Under the pieces are notes generated by a model. That model was not told the DNA's origin. It did not search any database and saw only the letters and a program-made list of their open reading frames with translations. The position numbers were made by a program, and so were the translations under genes. Positions 25,586 through 33,636 of a stretch of 64,000 nucleotides of DNA are shown here, one piece after another. This stretch comes from Rhodococcus_G sp042754225 (GTDB lineage Bacteria > Actinomycetota > Actinomycetes > Mycobacteriales > Mycobacteriaceae): contig NZ_JBHZAH010000005.1 of assembly GCF_042754225.1 (NCBI RefSeq), forward strand, positions 1 to 64,000, given 5' to 3'. The first letter of the stretch is position 1. The number at the start of each line of letters is the position of its first letter.

Positions 25586-26443
25586 ATGCAGATGAACGAG
25601 ACCTTGAGACCGAGCGACGAGGACGCGCTGCGCGGCGAGTTGCGTGCGATGCGCGCGTCGACGCCGTTCCCGGTCCTGTTCGGTGGATCGGTGGCGAACG
25701 GCCGGATGGTGTTGTCGGGGTTCGCGGGCACCCGCAGTCGGATTCTGCGCGGCCTGACGATCGACGCCCGCTGCGGGCTGGGCGGTCGGGCGATCGCGGA
25801 ACAGCGGCCGGAGGCGGCTCCGGACTACTTCAATTCCAGCCACATCACCCACGACTACGACGTGCAGGTCGCGCGCGAGGGCATCGAGTCGCTGCTGTCC
25901 GTGCCGGTCGTGGTTCGCGGGCAGACGCGTGCCGCGATCTACGGCGGGCTGCGGTCGCGGCGTCCGATCGGCGACGTGATGGCCGACACGGTGCTGCGGT
26001 CGGCGAACACGCTCGCCCGAGAGATCGAGGTCCGAGACGAGGTGGACCGTCGGGTCGGGCTGATTGCGAACGCCGCCGAGTCCACCGGACCCGGGCGCAG
26101 CACAGCTGAGTCGGAGCGCATCACCGAGAGCTATCTGGCGTTGAGGGCGATCGCTGAACGGGTCGCCGACGAGTCGGTGGCGGAGCAGTTGCGGGCGGTC
26201 GAGCGGACGCTGCGCTCGCTGACCGCGTCCGTCGGAAGTGCTCCGCCGATCGTGTTGTCGCCCAGGGAATTGGACGTGCTCGCCCACGTCGCGCTCGGCT
26301 GCCGGAACGCCGAGATCGCCGAGAGGCTGTCGCTCAGTGTGGAAACCGTGAAGACCTACATGCGGAACCTGATGGGAAAGCTCGAGGTGAGCAGCCGTCA
26401 GGAGGCGGTGTTCGCCGCGCGCCGGCGTGGGCTGTTGCCCTAG
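25586..26443 (+). CDS. LuxR-family regulator with GAF-like sensor domain
   Basis: A 285-residue transcription factor. Residues 20-150 look like a GAF-type ligand-sensing domain (FNSSHITHDYDVQVAREGIE, SLLSVPVVVRGQTRAAIYGG). Residues 222-285 are a LuxR helix-turn-helix: LSPRELDVLAHVALGCRNAEI followed by ERLSLSVETVKTYMRNLMGKL. Such GAF-LuxR proteins commonly sit next to acyl-CoA ligase genes in actinobacteria; here the ligase gene is divergent, 87 bp away, and is the likely target. The start is ATG at 25586 or 25592; the much longer open frame upstream covers the ligase gene and is not used. Confidence 0.85.
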   Translation: MQMNETLRPSDEDALRGELRAMRASTPFPVLFGGSVANGRMVLSGFAGTRSRILRGLTIDARCGLGGRAIAEQRPEAAPDYFNSSHITHDYDVQVAREGIESLLSVPVVVRGQTRAAIYGGLRSRRPIGDVMADTVLRSANTLAREIEVRDEVDRRVGLIANAAESTGPGRSTAESERITESYLALRAIAERVADESVAEQLRAVERTLRSLTASVGSAPPIVLSPRELDVLAHVALGCRNAEIAERLSLSVETVKTYMRNLMGKLEVSSRQEAVFAARRRGLLP

Positions 26444-26463
26444 CGGCCCGCCCCCCCCACTCG

Positions 26464-26522
26464 GACCTCCCCAATGTCACGTTGATTCGCGTGAGTCGAA
26501 CCGATGTGACGTTGGGGAGGTC
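26464..26522. terminator. Bidirectional terminator between convergent genes
   Basis: A long inverted repeat with 17-bp arms (26464-26480 and 26506-26522, GACCTCCCCAATGTCAC type, one T:G wobble) around a 25-nt loop, flanked by C-rich and G-rich runs that extend the pairing. It lies exactly between the convergent LuxR gene (stop 26443) and the membrane-protein gene (stop 26532). Confidence 0.7.
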
Positions 26523-26531
26523 GGGGGTGGG

Positions 26532-27221
26532 CTATTCGTCGCGGGTGCTGATCGCGGCGATCGCCTCGCCGGTGGGGGAGGATGCCGAGCGCGAGGTCAT
26601 GATCGTCTGCCGGTAGTGCTCGGCGGAGCCGTCCGGGTGACGCTCGAACAGGTCCACCGCGTACGCGCCGGGCCCCGCCTTGCGTGTGAGCACGCAAGGC
26701 GTTGTGCCGACCGGGATTTGAGCGATTCCCTTGGTTATCTGCTCGGCCGAACCGACGCGGGCGCCGGTCGCGACGAAGGTCCGGGCCATGACTCCGTCGC
26801 GGGCCCGGTAGTAGGCGTCCTCGAAGCCGGCGATGGTGGCTGCGCCCGCATCGGGGGAGTCGAGTGTCGCGGGCTCTCCGGCCGCGAGGCCGGTGCACCA
26901 CGGACTCTCCACCGCGGCAGCCGGTTCCGGGTCGTCACCCGGCCGCAGGGCGAGGAAGGTGGCGGCGCCGCAGCCCGCCGTGGCCACGACGACGGCGACC
27001 GTCGCGACCAGTGCACGGCGTCGGCGTCGGGGCGGGCGGTCCGGCGGCAGCGGATCGCCGAAGGGGCCGACGGCATCGTCGTCGGAATGCGACGGCGTGT
27101 GCCGGTCGCTCGACCGCTCGACACCCGCGGGATCCGCGATCGGGACATCGGCCGACGACGGCTGGTCGCCTGCGGCCATCCAGGCGTCGTTGCTGTAGGG
27201 CGACGACGGTCGGCTACCCAC
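26532..27221 (-). CDS. Membrane-anchored protein with extracytoplasmic domain, unknown function
   Basis: A 229-residue protein: a charged, Pro-rich cytoplasmic N-terminus (residues 1-68 ending in RRRRRALV), one transmembrane helix (about 70-92, VATVAVVVATAGCGAATFLAL), and an outer domain of about 135 residues with two cysteines (WCTGLAAG and TTPCVLTRK) that could form a disulfide. The outer domain pattern (FEDAYYRARDGVMARTFVATG) recalls small actinobacterial exported lipoprotein-like domains of unknown function. GTG at 27221 has GAGGAG upstream. It follows the Gly/Ala-rich secreted protein by 39 bp and probably shares its transcript. Confidence 0.75.
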   Translation of the reverse strand: MGSRPSSPYSNDAWMAAGDQPSSADVPIADPAGVERSSDRHTPSHSDDDAVGPFGDPLPPDRPPRRRRRALVATVAVVVATAGCGAATFLALRPGDDPEPAAAVESPWCTGLAAGEPATLDSPDAGAATIAGFEDAYYRARDGVMARTFVATGARVGSAEQITKGIAQIPVGTTPCVLTRKAGPGAYAVDLFERHPDGSAEHYRQTIMTSRSASSPTGEAIAAISTRDE

Positions 27222-27260
27222 GATGTCTCCTCACCGGACCCCGCGTTCGGGTCCGTCCTT

Positions 27261-28481
27261 CTAGGGGGCGAGGCCCGCGTGCACGGCGCCCAGGACGTCG
27301 GCGACGGCCCCGGCGGCCGGCTGGAGGGCCCGCCCGAGGTCGGCGCCCGCGGTCTCGATCCGGGCCACCGCATCCGCACCGGCCGGGTGCGCGACCGCGG
27401 CTGTCCGGGCGACGGCGACCTGTGCGTTCGCGTCCGCATTCAACGCCGAGAGTTGTTGCGGCGCAGCATCGGCGGCATCGCGCACGGCCGCGACGACCTC
27501 GGGGCCGCCGGGCGCGGTCTCGACCTGGGCCACGGCCTGCTCGGTGGCGGCGGTGATCGCGGCAGGGCCGACCACCGGGGCGTCCGGGATCACGAACTCG
27601 ACCGGCTCGTCGAGGGTGTCACCGGCACCGAAGGCGGTGCCGGCGGCGCCGCCGGCGAGGGCCCCGACGGTGCCGGCCGCAACCGCGACCGGGATGCCGG
27701 CGGCAGCGGCTCCGGCGGCAGCACCGATCGCGCCGCCGGCCACGGCTCCCACCGCGGGTCCGGCGACCCACCCCACGACGGGGACCATCTGTCCGGCGGC
27801 GATGCCTGACGTCGCCCCGATCTGGGCGCCGATCGCACCTCCGACGAGACCACCCGCGACCGCGGCCGGGACTCCCGCGGCGGTGGCGGCGCCGAGACCG
27901 CCCGCGGCGGCGCCGGCGATCGTTGCCGCGGCGACCTTGTCCGAGCGCGAGGCCTCGACACCGATCGAGCGCCAGAACGTGGACATCTGCGCCTCGGCTA
28001 CGGCCGCGGTGTTGTTGGTCTTGTCCATGTCGTCGCTGCTGAGCCAGTTCGGCTTCGCGGCGACGAAGTCACCGAGTCGCAGCATGTCCCGCGGGGCCTC
28101 GATCGGCGCGACGGGCGCGACGGGCTCGGGCAGGTGCAGCTGCGCGGCGGCGGCGGGCGCGACCGGCGCCTCGTCGTAGGTGGGTAGGGCGCGGGTCGGG
28201 ACGTTGTCGTACTCGACCGGTGGCGCGATCCAGTACTGGCGGGGTTCGGTGGGCTCAGTCGCCGGTTCGGGGGCCGGTTCGGGCGTCGGCGCGACCTCGG
28301 GCACGGGTGTGGATTCGCCGACGCCGGGCTGCTGCGCCTCGTCCGCCATCACACCGGGCTGCACCGGCGCGGCCAGCGCGGTGCCGGCGCCCGCGACGGC
28401 GATGGCAAGCGGAATCGTGCCCGCAACGGCCGCGCGTTCGGCGACGCGGCGCAGCCGACTCGTGATCGTGTGTTTCCCCAT
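27261..28481 (-). CDS. Secreted Pro-rich / glycine-zipper-like protein
   Basis: A 406-residue exported protein of unknown function. Residues 1-37 are a signal peptide (MGKHTITSRLRRVAERAAVA, then AIAVAGAGTALA). Then come a Pro/Glu-rich linker, a central region of Gly-Ala repeats (about residues 170-290, for example GGLVGGAIGAQIGATSGIAAG) similar to glycine-zipper membrane-inserting segments, and an Ala-rich helical tail. I recall proteins of this type being annotated as insoluble domain protein in Rhodococcus. ATG at 28481 gives the best signal peptide; an ATG at 28505 is also in frame. It could insert into the outer mycomembrane, but that is inference. Confidence 0.7.
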   Translation of the reverse strand: MGKHTITSRLRRVAERAAVAGTIPLAIAVAGAGTALAAPVQPGVMADEAQQPGVGESTPVPEVAPTPEPAPEPATEPTEPRQYWIAPPVEYDNVPTRALPTYDEAPVAPAAAAQLHLPEPVAPVAPIEAPRDMLRLGDFVAAKPNWLSSDDMDKTNNTAAVAEAQMSTFWRSIGVEASRSDKVAAATIAGAAAGGLGAATAAGVPAAVAGGLVGGAIGAQIGATSGIAAGQMVPVVGWVAGPAVGAVAGGAIGAAAGAAAAGIPVAVAAGTVGALAGGAAGTAFGAGDTLDEPVEFVIPDAPVVGPAAITAATEQAVAQVETAPGGPEVVAAVRDAADAAPQQLSALNADANAQVAVARTAAVAHPAGADAVARIETAGADLGRALQPAAGAVADVLGAVHAGLAP

Positions 28482-28619
28482 GGTTCCCCCCGATGGTGAT
28501 GTCATGTTCAGTTCTGTCGTGGGGGTGTTTCGAGACGCCGACCACCCACGTGCGCCGTCGGCGCCGTGGATCTGGTCGATGCGATTGCGGCCGAAAAGCC
28601 GGTGAAATCCCCCCGGCGT

Positions 28620-29717
28620 CTACCCCCGACCGGCGATTGTAGCGGGTTCGGCCGAATCGTCGTCGCTGAGCACGGTCACGTTGACCCGCCCCGATCGGTC
28701 GTACTCGACGCGTCGGACCCGGGTTCCGTGTTCGGAGACGATGGTGGCCAGGACGTCCCGGCCGGCGGGGAGGGCGCGGGCGGTGAGGGTTCCGTCCTCA
28801 CACGAGTCCAGTTCGTCGACGAGCCCGGCCCGGATCCGGGCCACCGTTTCGGTGGACGCGTCGGCGAGGCCGCCGTCGTCGAGCAGGATGACTCGTGCAC
28901 CGCGCCGCCGCGCCGAATCGGCTGCCGTGCACACCGTCTCGTCGGACGCGAACACCGGCGCCCGCAGGGTGTCGCGCAGCCGGGACTCCAGCACCGCGCA
29001 GTCCTCTCGTGCCCGCGCGGTGAACTCGTGCCCGTCGGCGGAAGCCTGGAGGATCGGGCGGGCGAGGCGGTCCAGCCGGGAGAGCTGGGTGTCGCGTTCG
29101 TGCAGTACGGCCTGTGTCATGGCCTCGTCGGTGGCCCGTTCGGATTCCCGCTCGCGCAGCCGGAACACCGCGAACCCGACCTGCCGGATGCTGAAGGCGA
29201 AGAACACCGACATCAGTACGGGGACGAGATTGATGGAGGCCAAGCGGAGCCCGGTGCCCCAGCCCTGCCCGGTCGCGCCACCCCAGGCTCCGCTCGTGAC
29301 GATCATCAGCGCAGCGCCGGCGAACGCGTACACCGCGCGGCCGCGGACCGACATGTAGACCAGCACCACCGTCACCGCTCGGATCTGCCAGGCGGAGTCG
29401 AGGGTCCATCCCGGTACCGGGAGCTGCCACAGGACCAACGCGCACGAGATCGGACCCAATGCCGTCAGGGCAAGGGTGTGAATCGTCGGCAACGGGTCGC
29501 CCGGCACGGCGACGATCACGGCAGCTCCCGCGGTGACCAGTGCGGCGGCCAGGACGGTCGGCCAGACGCGGTGCACCCCCTCGAGGTTGGCGAGTGCGGC
29601 GATGGTGAAGCTGAGGCAGAACAGTGCGACGAGCACCTTCGCGGCAGGCCGGTCCATGCCGAGCAGGACGCGTACGTCCCGGAAGTCCCGCACGTCGCGG
29701 GAGTCGGTGCCGGTCAC
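28620..29717 (-). CDS. Membrane partner protein of HK-like module 1, unknown family
   Basis: A 365-residue protein paralogous to the gene at 31394-32446. The N-terminal half (about residues 20-180) has five or six hydrophobic segments (KVLVALFCLSFTIAALA, TALGPISCALVLW, ASINLVPVLMSVFFAFSI). The C-terminal half is cytoplasmic: a coiled region (FRLRERESERATDEAM ... LHERDTQLSRLDRLARPIL) followed by a mixed alpha-beta domain (GARVILLDDGGLADAS). I see no histidine-kinase N-box, receiver Asp or DNA-binding domain. GTG at 29717 overlaps the kinase-like gene stop by 4 bp (GTGA), so the two are co-translated and probably form a complex. Confidence 0.75.
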   Translation of the reverse strand: MTGTDSRDVRDFRDVRVLLGMDRPAAKVLVALFCLSFTIAALANLEGVHRVWPTVLAAALVTAGAAVIVAVPGDPLPTIHTLALTALGPISCALVLWQLPVPGWTLDSAWQIRAVTVVLVYMSVRGRAVYAFAGAALMIVTSGAWGGATGQGWGTGLRLASINLVPVLMSVFFAFSIRQVGFAVFRLRERESERATDEAMTQAVLHERDTQLSRLDRLARPILQASADGHEFTARAREDCAVLESRLRDTLRAPVFASDETVCTAADSARRRGARVILLDDGGLADASTETVARIRAGLVDELDSCEDGTLTARALPAGRDVLATIVSEHGTRVRRVEYDRSGRVNVTVLSDDDSAEPATIAGRG

Positions 29718-30901
29718 GACGGTGCCGTCCAGCGCAGAACGACCCGGGTGCCGCGGTGGGGAGCGGAGTGGATCTCGGCGGAGCCGCCGGTCACCGACGC
29801 CATGCGCGCGCGAATGCTCACGCTGATCCCCAGCCCGTACGGGGGAACCCGGTCGGGGTCGAACCCTCGACCGTTGTCCGCGACCAGCACCTGCAGCCCG
29901 TCGGTGTCGACGTCGACGGCGACGAGCCGGTCCGCGGTCTCGTTCGCACCGTCCGCGTGCTGGATGCTGTTGCGGAGCGCCTCCGCGGCGGCGGACGCGA
30001 TCGCGCGACATGCCTCGCGGGGAATGGTGACGGCCGATTCGATTCGGACGTCGACGTCGACGTCACCGTCCTCGTCGACCTCCACCAGCGCGGCGCGGAT
30101 CAATGCCACCGCGGCGTCGGTGTCGAGGGCCTCGGTGGCGACGTCGCTGGCGCGCAGCCGGTCGAGTTCGCGCAGCGCGAGGCCGGACTGCTCACTGAGC
30201 TGATCGGTGTTGCCGCGCCGCGCGATTCCGAGCAGCGTCGACATGACACGGTCGTGGATGAGCGCGTCGAAGCGTTTGCGCTCGACGTCGCGCGCGGCGA
30301 CGGCGGCGGCAGCAGCGGACTGTCGCATCGCGGCGGCGCGGGTTCGATCCAGGGTGCGTCCGGACTGGACCGCGGCGATGGTCGCGACGACGTACATGCT
30401 GTTGGTCATCACGACGTTGAAGATCTCCGGCAGCAGCGTGCTGTCCGGACCGTCCCGGGTGATGTGCCGGATCACCTCCGCAGCGACCGAGCTGGCCACC
30501 AGATAGAGGACAGCGGGGGCCGGGCGCCAGCACGCCGCCGCCGCCATCGCCGGCATGGCGGTGATCGCGGAGATCCATATCTCGCGGGTAGCTGGGATGT
30601 GTCCGTGCAGCAAGGGCAACCAGCCGACCACGGCGACGAGATAGGTCGCGGCGGCGAGCGACGCGAACCGGCGCACCCATCGCAGGTCGGGGGAGAAGCT
30701 GGCCGGCCCGAGTGCGAGGACAGGAGCGAAGACGATGACGGCGGCAACCGGTGTGTACCACGGCGCGAGTGCGCGGGACTGGACGAGGAGGACGGGGATC
30801 AGCACCGCGCAGAAGAACAAGGCCCCGGCACCGAGCACGCGGGCGAAGGTGCGGATGACCCGCGCTTCTGCGTCGCCTACCTTGCAGTCGTGACCGGTCA
30901 T
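29714..30901 (-). CDS. Membrane histidine-kinase-like protein, module 1
   Basis: A 395-residue membrane sensor. Residues 20-180 contain about six hydrophobic segments. A dimerisation/phosphoacceptor-like helix ERKRFDALIHDRVMSTLL carries H216-D217, resembling the HisKA_3 pattern of NarL-type kinases. The ATPase end has an N-box-like EALRNSIQHA and the G-box VADNGRGFDPDRVPPYGLGI followed by SVSIRARM. It is thus probably an active or degenerate NarX/DesK-type kinase. It is paralogous to the gene at 32443-33636. Upstream (25 bp) is a stand-alone LuxR DNA-binding protein instead of a full response regulator, so its phosphorylation target is uncertain. Confidence 0.82.
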   Translation of the reverse strand: MTGHDCKVGDAEARVIRTFARVLGAGALFFCAVLIPVLLVQSRALAPWYTPVAAVIVFAPVLALGPASFSPDLRWVRRFASLAAATYLVAVVGWLPLLHGHIPATREIWISAITAMPAMAAAACWRPAPAVLYLVASSVAAEVIRHITRDGPDSTLLPEIFNVVMTNSMYVVATIAAVQSGRTLDRTRAAAMRQSAAAAAVAARDVERKRFDALIHDRVMSTLLGIARRGNTDQLSEQSGLALRELDRLRASDVATEALDTDAAVALIRAALVEVDEDGDVDVDVRIESAVTIPREACRAIASAAAEALRNSIQHADGANETADRLVAVDVDTDGLQVLVADNGRGFDPDRVPPYGLGISVSIRARMASVTGGSAEIHSAPHRGTRVVLRWTAPS

Positions 30902-30926
30902 TCGTGCCGGCCCGGCGGCGAGTGGC

Positions 30927-31241
30927 TCACAGCTCGTCGAGCGAGATCAGCCCGTCCTGCACCGCACGGGCGACGAGTGCGGCCTTCGTCGGGGCCGACC
31001 TGCCGACCTGGCTGTACTTCGCGCGAATGCGCGAGAGGTGGGTGTTGACCGTGCCGATGGACAGGAAGAGGTCGGCGGCGACGGTGTTCTTCGAGTCGCA
31101 GCGGAGCCACCGCAGCAGCACCTCGACCTCGCGCGGCGACAGGGACGGCTTACGCAAGGTGTTCGGTGTCGCGGCGTGCGCCGCCTGTCGGATCGCGGGC
31201 GCGACCGATCGATGACGGTACTGGTCCAGTGCAGCAGTCAT
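30927..31241 (-). CDS. Stand-alone LuxR-type DNA-binding protein, module 1
   Basis: A 104-residue protein consisting almost only of a LuxR helix-turn-helix domain: LSPREVEVLLRWLRCDSKNT then AADLFLSIGTVNTHLSRIRA and KYSQVGRSAPTKAALVARAV. The closing region matches the C-terminus of the full response regulator at 33633-34328 (AKYAEAGRPARTKTDLYKRAV), so it appears to be the same regulator type lacking its receiver domain. No phosphoacceptor Asp is present. ATG at 31241 has GGGAG upstream. It heads module 1, with the kinase-like gene starting 25 bp downstream. Binding sites are unknown; divergent or downstream export cassettes are plausible targets. Confidence 0.85.
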   Translation of the reverse strand: MTAALDQYRHRSVAPAIRQAAHAATPNTLRKPSLSPREVEVLLRWLRCDSKNTVAADLFLSIGTVNTHLSRIRAKYSQVGRSAPTKAALVARAVQDGLISLDEL

Positions 31242-31393
31242 TTATGTACTCCCTGGGGCTACGGCCGAAATCGGGGGCCCGACCCCTCGTCACGAGTCCC
31301 CTCTGTGATGAAACGGTAGGGGTTTACCCGAGGATTGCCGAGACAGCACTTTTGTGCCCGTAGAAATAGGGGCAGGCTCGGAGTTGTGACCCG

Positions 31394-32446
31394 TCAGCGT
31401 TCGGATTGCACCGAAATCTCCGTGGCCGCGGGGTGACCGTCGTGGCCGAACTCCATGCGCCGGACCCCGTCCTCGCTGTTGACCAGGACCGTTGCCATCG
31501 ATGTGCGGCCCGGAGGCAGGACACGAACGGTGACCGCCCCGTCGGACACCGTTGCCAGCTCTTCGGCGACCGCCGCGAGGAACCGGTCGCGCGCGGCTTC
31601 GTCGGCGCCGTCCAATGCCCCGTCGTCGAGCATGATCACCTCGACGCGACGACCGCGCGCGGCGCGGGCGGCCGCGTCCACCGCGGGATCGGACAGCCCC
31701 GGGGCCCGCAGCAGGTCGCGCAGGTGCGCCTCGAGCAACCGGCATGCGAGGCGTTCGTCCTCGTCGAGTTCGGCGCCGCTGCCGATCCGCTCGAGCAGCG
31801 GCCTCGCCAGTTCGTCGAGTCTGCCCAACTGACGGTCGCGCTCCTCCAGCACGGCGGAGTCCGCAGCCTCGGCGGCGACCCGGCGAGTGGTCTGCTCGCG
31901 CAGTCGGAAGATCGCCCCCGCCGACGGGCGGATCGTGAGGCCGAAGAAGGTGGCCATCAGCAACGGAGCGACGTTGATCACCGAAATCGCGAGCCCGTGA
32001 GCGACGCCCTGCCCCGTCAGTGCCGACCACACCGCGCAGGTCGTCATCATCGAGGCCATCCCCAGCCAGGCGAAGCCGGCCCGTCCGCGCACCCCCATGA
32101 AGGCGAAGATCGCCGTCGCCGCGCTGAGCGGCCAGGTCTGCATCGGGTTCTCGACCGGGATGGGCAGCTCACCCAGCACGAGGGCGCTCGCGACCGGGCC
32201 GATCGCGGTGAGCGCCAGCGTCGGACAGAGCGGAAGCGGGTCGCCGGGTATGCGGATCAGAGTGATCGCGCCCAAGCTCACGACGAGCACGGCGAGCAGT
32301 ACCGGTTCGAAACTCTCGATGCCCTCGCGGGAGACGATCGCGATCATCAGGTACGTCAGCGAGTAGAACCCGACGATGATCCGAGCGGCGGTGCTCTGCA
32401 TGCCGAGCATGTCGGGGACGTCTTGGTCGACGACGGGACGCGTCAC
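31394..32446 (-). CDS. Membrane partner protein of HK module 2, unknown family
   Basis: A 350-residue paralogue of the protein at 28620-29717. Shared features: N-terminal LGMQSTAARIIVGFYS (LGMDRPAAKVLVALFC in the other), the IPGDPLPLCPTLALTAIGP loop (VPGDPLPTIHTLALTALGP), several membrane helices to about residue 185, a helix-rich FRLREQTTRRVAAEAA ... LEERDRQLGRLDELARPLL segment and a C-terminal alpha-beta domain (VEVIMLDDGALDGADEA). No kinase or receiver motifs are visible. GTG at 32446 is preferred to GTG at 32458 because it forms a 4-bp GTGA overlap with the kinase-like gene, exactly as in module 1. Confidence 0.75.
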   Translation of the reverse strand: MTRPVVDQDVPDMLGMQSTAARIIVGFYSLTYLMIAIVSREGIESFEPVLLAVLVVSLGAITLIRIPGDPLPLCPTLALTAIGPVASALVLGELPIPVENPMQTWPLSAATAIFAFMGVRGRAGFAWLGMASMMTTCAVWSALTGQGVAHGLAISVINVAPLLMATFFGLTIRPSAGAIFRLREQTTRRVAAEAADSAVLEERDRQLGRLDELARPLLERIGSGAELDEDERLACRLLEAHLRDLLRAPGLSDPAVDAAARAARGRRVEVIMLDDGALDGADEAARDRFLAAVAEELATVSDGAVTVRVLPPGRTSMATVLVNSEDGVRRMEFGHDGHPAATEISVQSER

Positions 32447-33636
32447 GGGGCGCTCCACGTCAGGTGTACCCGGGTGCCGTCGGAGGGGCGAGAGTCGATG
32501 CGCGCCGAGCCCCCGGGCAACTGCCGCATACGTCCCACGATGCTGACTGCGACGCCGAGCCGGTGCGGAGGAACCGTTCGCGGATCGAATCCCTTTCCGT
32601 TGTCGGAGACCCGGACGGACAACAGGTCCGGGGTCATCGCGACCTCGACGGCACGGTCCGCGTCGTCGCCCGCGTGCCTGATGCTGTTGCGCAGCGCCTC
32701 CGCCAGCGCGGCCCCGACGGCGCGGGTGGCCTCGCCGGGCATGGTCAACGAGCCGGAGTGTTGCCTGCGATGGACCTTCAGGACGACGTTCTCGTCGACC
32801 TCCGTCGCGGCGGTCCGAAGGTGCGTGAGGATCTCGGCGCTGTCGAAGCGCTCGTGCAGACCGGCGCCCGTCCTGAGCGCGTCCAGTTGACGCATGGTGA
32901 TCGTCGCCTGCCGGCTGACGCTCGGCGTCGCGCCCAGTCGGGAGGCCGACAGGAGGGTCGACATCACTCCGTCGTGAATGAGGGCGTCGAAGCGTTCCCG
33001 CTCGACGGCACGTGCGCGCTGGGCGGCGGCCGAGGCGGCCGCACGGTGGGTTGCGGCAGTGGTCTCGTCGAGTAGTCGGCCGGTGTGCAGTGCCATCACC
33101 GCCGCGCCGACGAACAGCGTGCAGTACATGATCGCAAAGGCGATGTCGGGGATCACCGGACTGGTCATCGCGGGGTCACGGGCCACGCTGTTCATGAGTT
33201 GCGCTCCGGCGCAGGCGATCACCATGTAGCCGAAGGCGACCGCGGGTCGCCAGGCCGCGACCGCGGCGAGGCTCGCCACCCCCGGGAAGGTGGACAGCCA
33301 CACGCCCTGTCCGTTCATCATCGGCGGGCCGTTCCACGCGAGCGGCCAGGCGACGATCACGGCCAGGTACGCGATCGCGGCGACGCCACCGGCCGTGCGC
33401 AGCACGCGGGTGTCGGCAGCAGCCGTGGCCGCACCGAACGCGAGTCCCGATCCGAACACGGCCGCCGTTGCCAGCGGGGTCCACCACCAGTCGAGCAGCT
33501 CGGCCTGGCCGAGAATCGAGGGCAGCAGGAGGAGCAGGTAGAAGAGGTACCCGACACTGGTGAAGCGTGCGAACACCCGCAGGATCCGGTCGGTGGCCTC
33601 GCGGCGAGTGCCGACCGCGACGGCCGCTGCCGTCAT
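32443..33636 (-). CDS. Membrane histidine-kinase-like protein, module 2
   Basis: A 397-residue paralogue of the sensor at 29714-30901. Six or so hydrophobic segments occupy residues 25-185. The phosphoacceptor-like helix is ERERFDALIHDGVMSTLL with H221-D222, and the ATPase region has EALRNSIRHAGDDADR (N-box) and VSDNGKGFDPRTVPPHRLGV (G-box). It therefore looks like a NarX/DesK-type kinase. Its ATG overlaps the response regulator stop by 4 bp (33633-33636), so regulator, kinase and membrane partner form one translationally coupled operon. Confidence 0.85.
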   Translation of the reverse strand: MTAAAVAVGTRREATDRILRVFARFTSVGYLFYLLLLLPSILGQAELLDWWWTPLATAAVFGSGLAFGAATAAADTRVLRTAGGVAAIAYLAVIVAWPLAWNGPPMMNGQGVWLSTFPGVASLAAVAAWRPAVAFGYMVIACAGAQLMNSVARDPAMTSPVIPDIAFAIMYCTLFVGAAVMALHTGRLLDETTAATHRAAASAAAQRARAVERERFDALIHDGVMSTLLSASRLGATPSVSRQATITMRQLDALRTGAGLHERFDSAEILTHLRTAATEVDENVVLKVHRRQHSGSLTMPGEATRAVGAALAEALRNSIRHAGDDADRAVEVAMTPDLLSVRVSDNGKGFDPRTVPPHRLGVAVSIVGRMRQLPGGSARIDSRPSDGTRVHLTWSAP

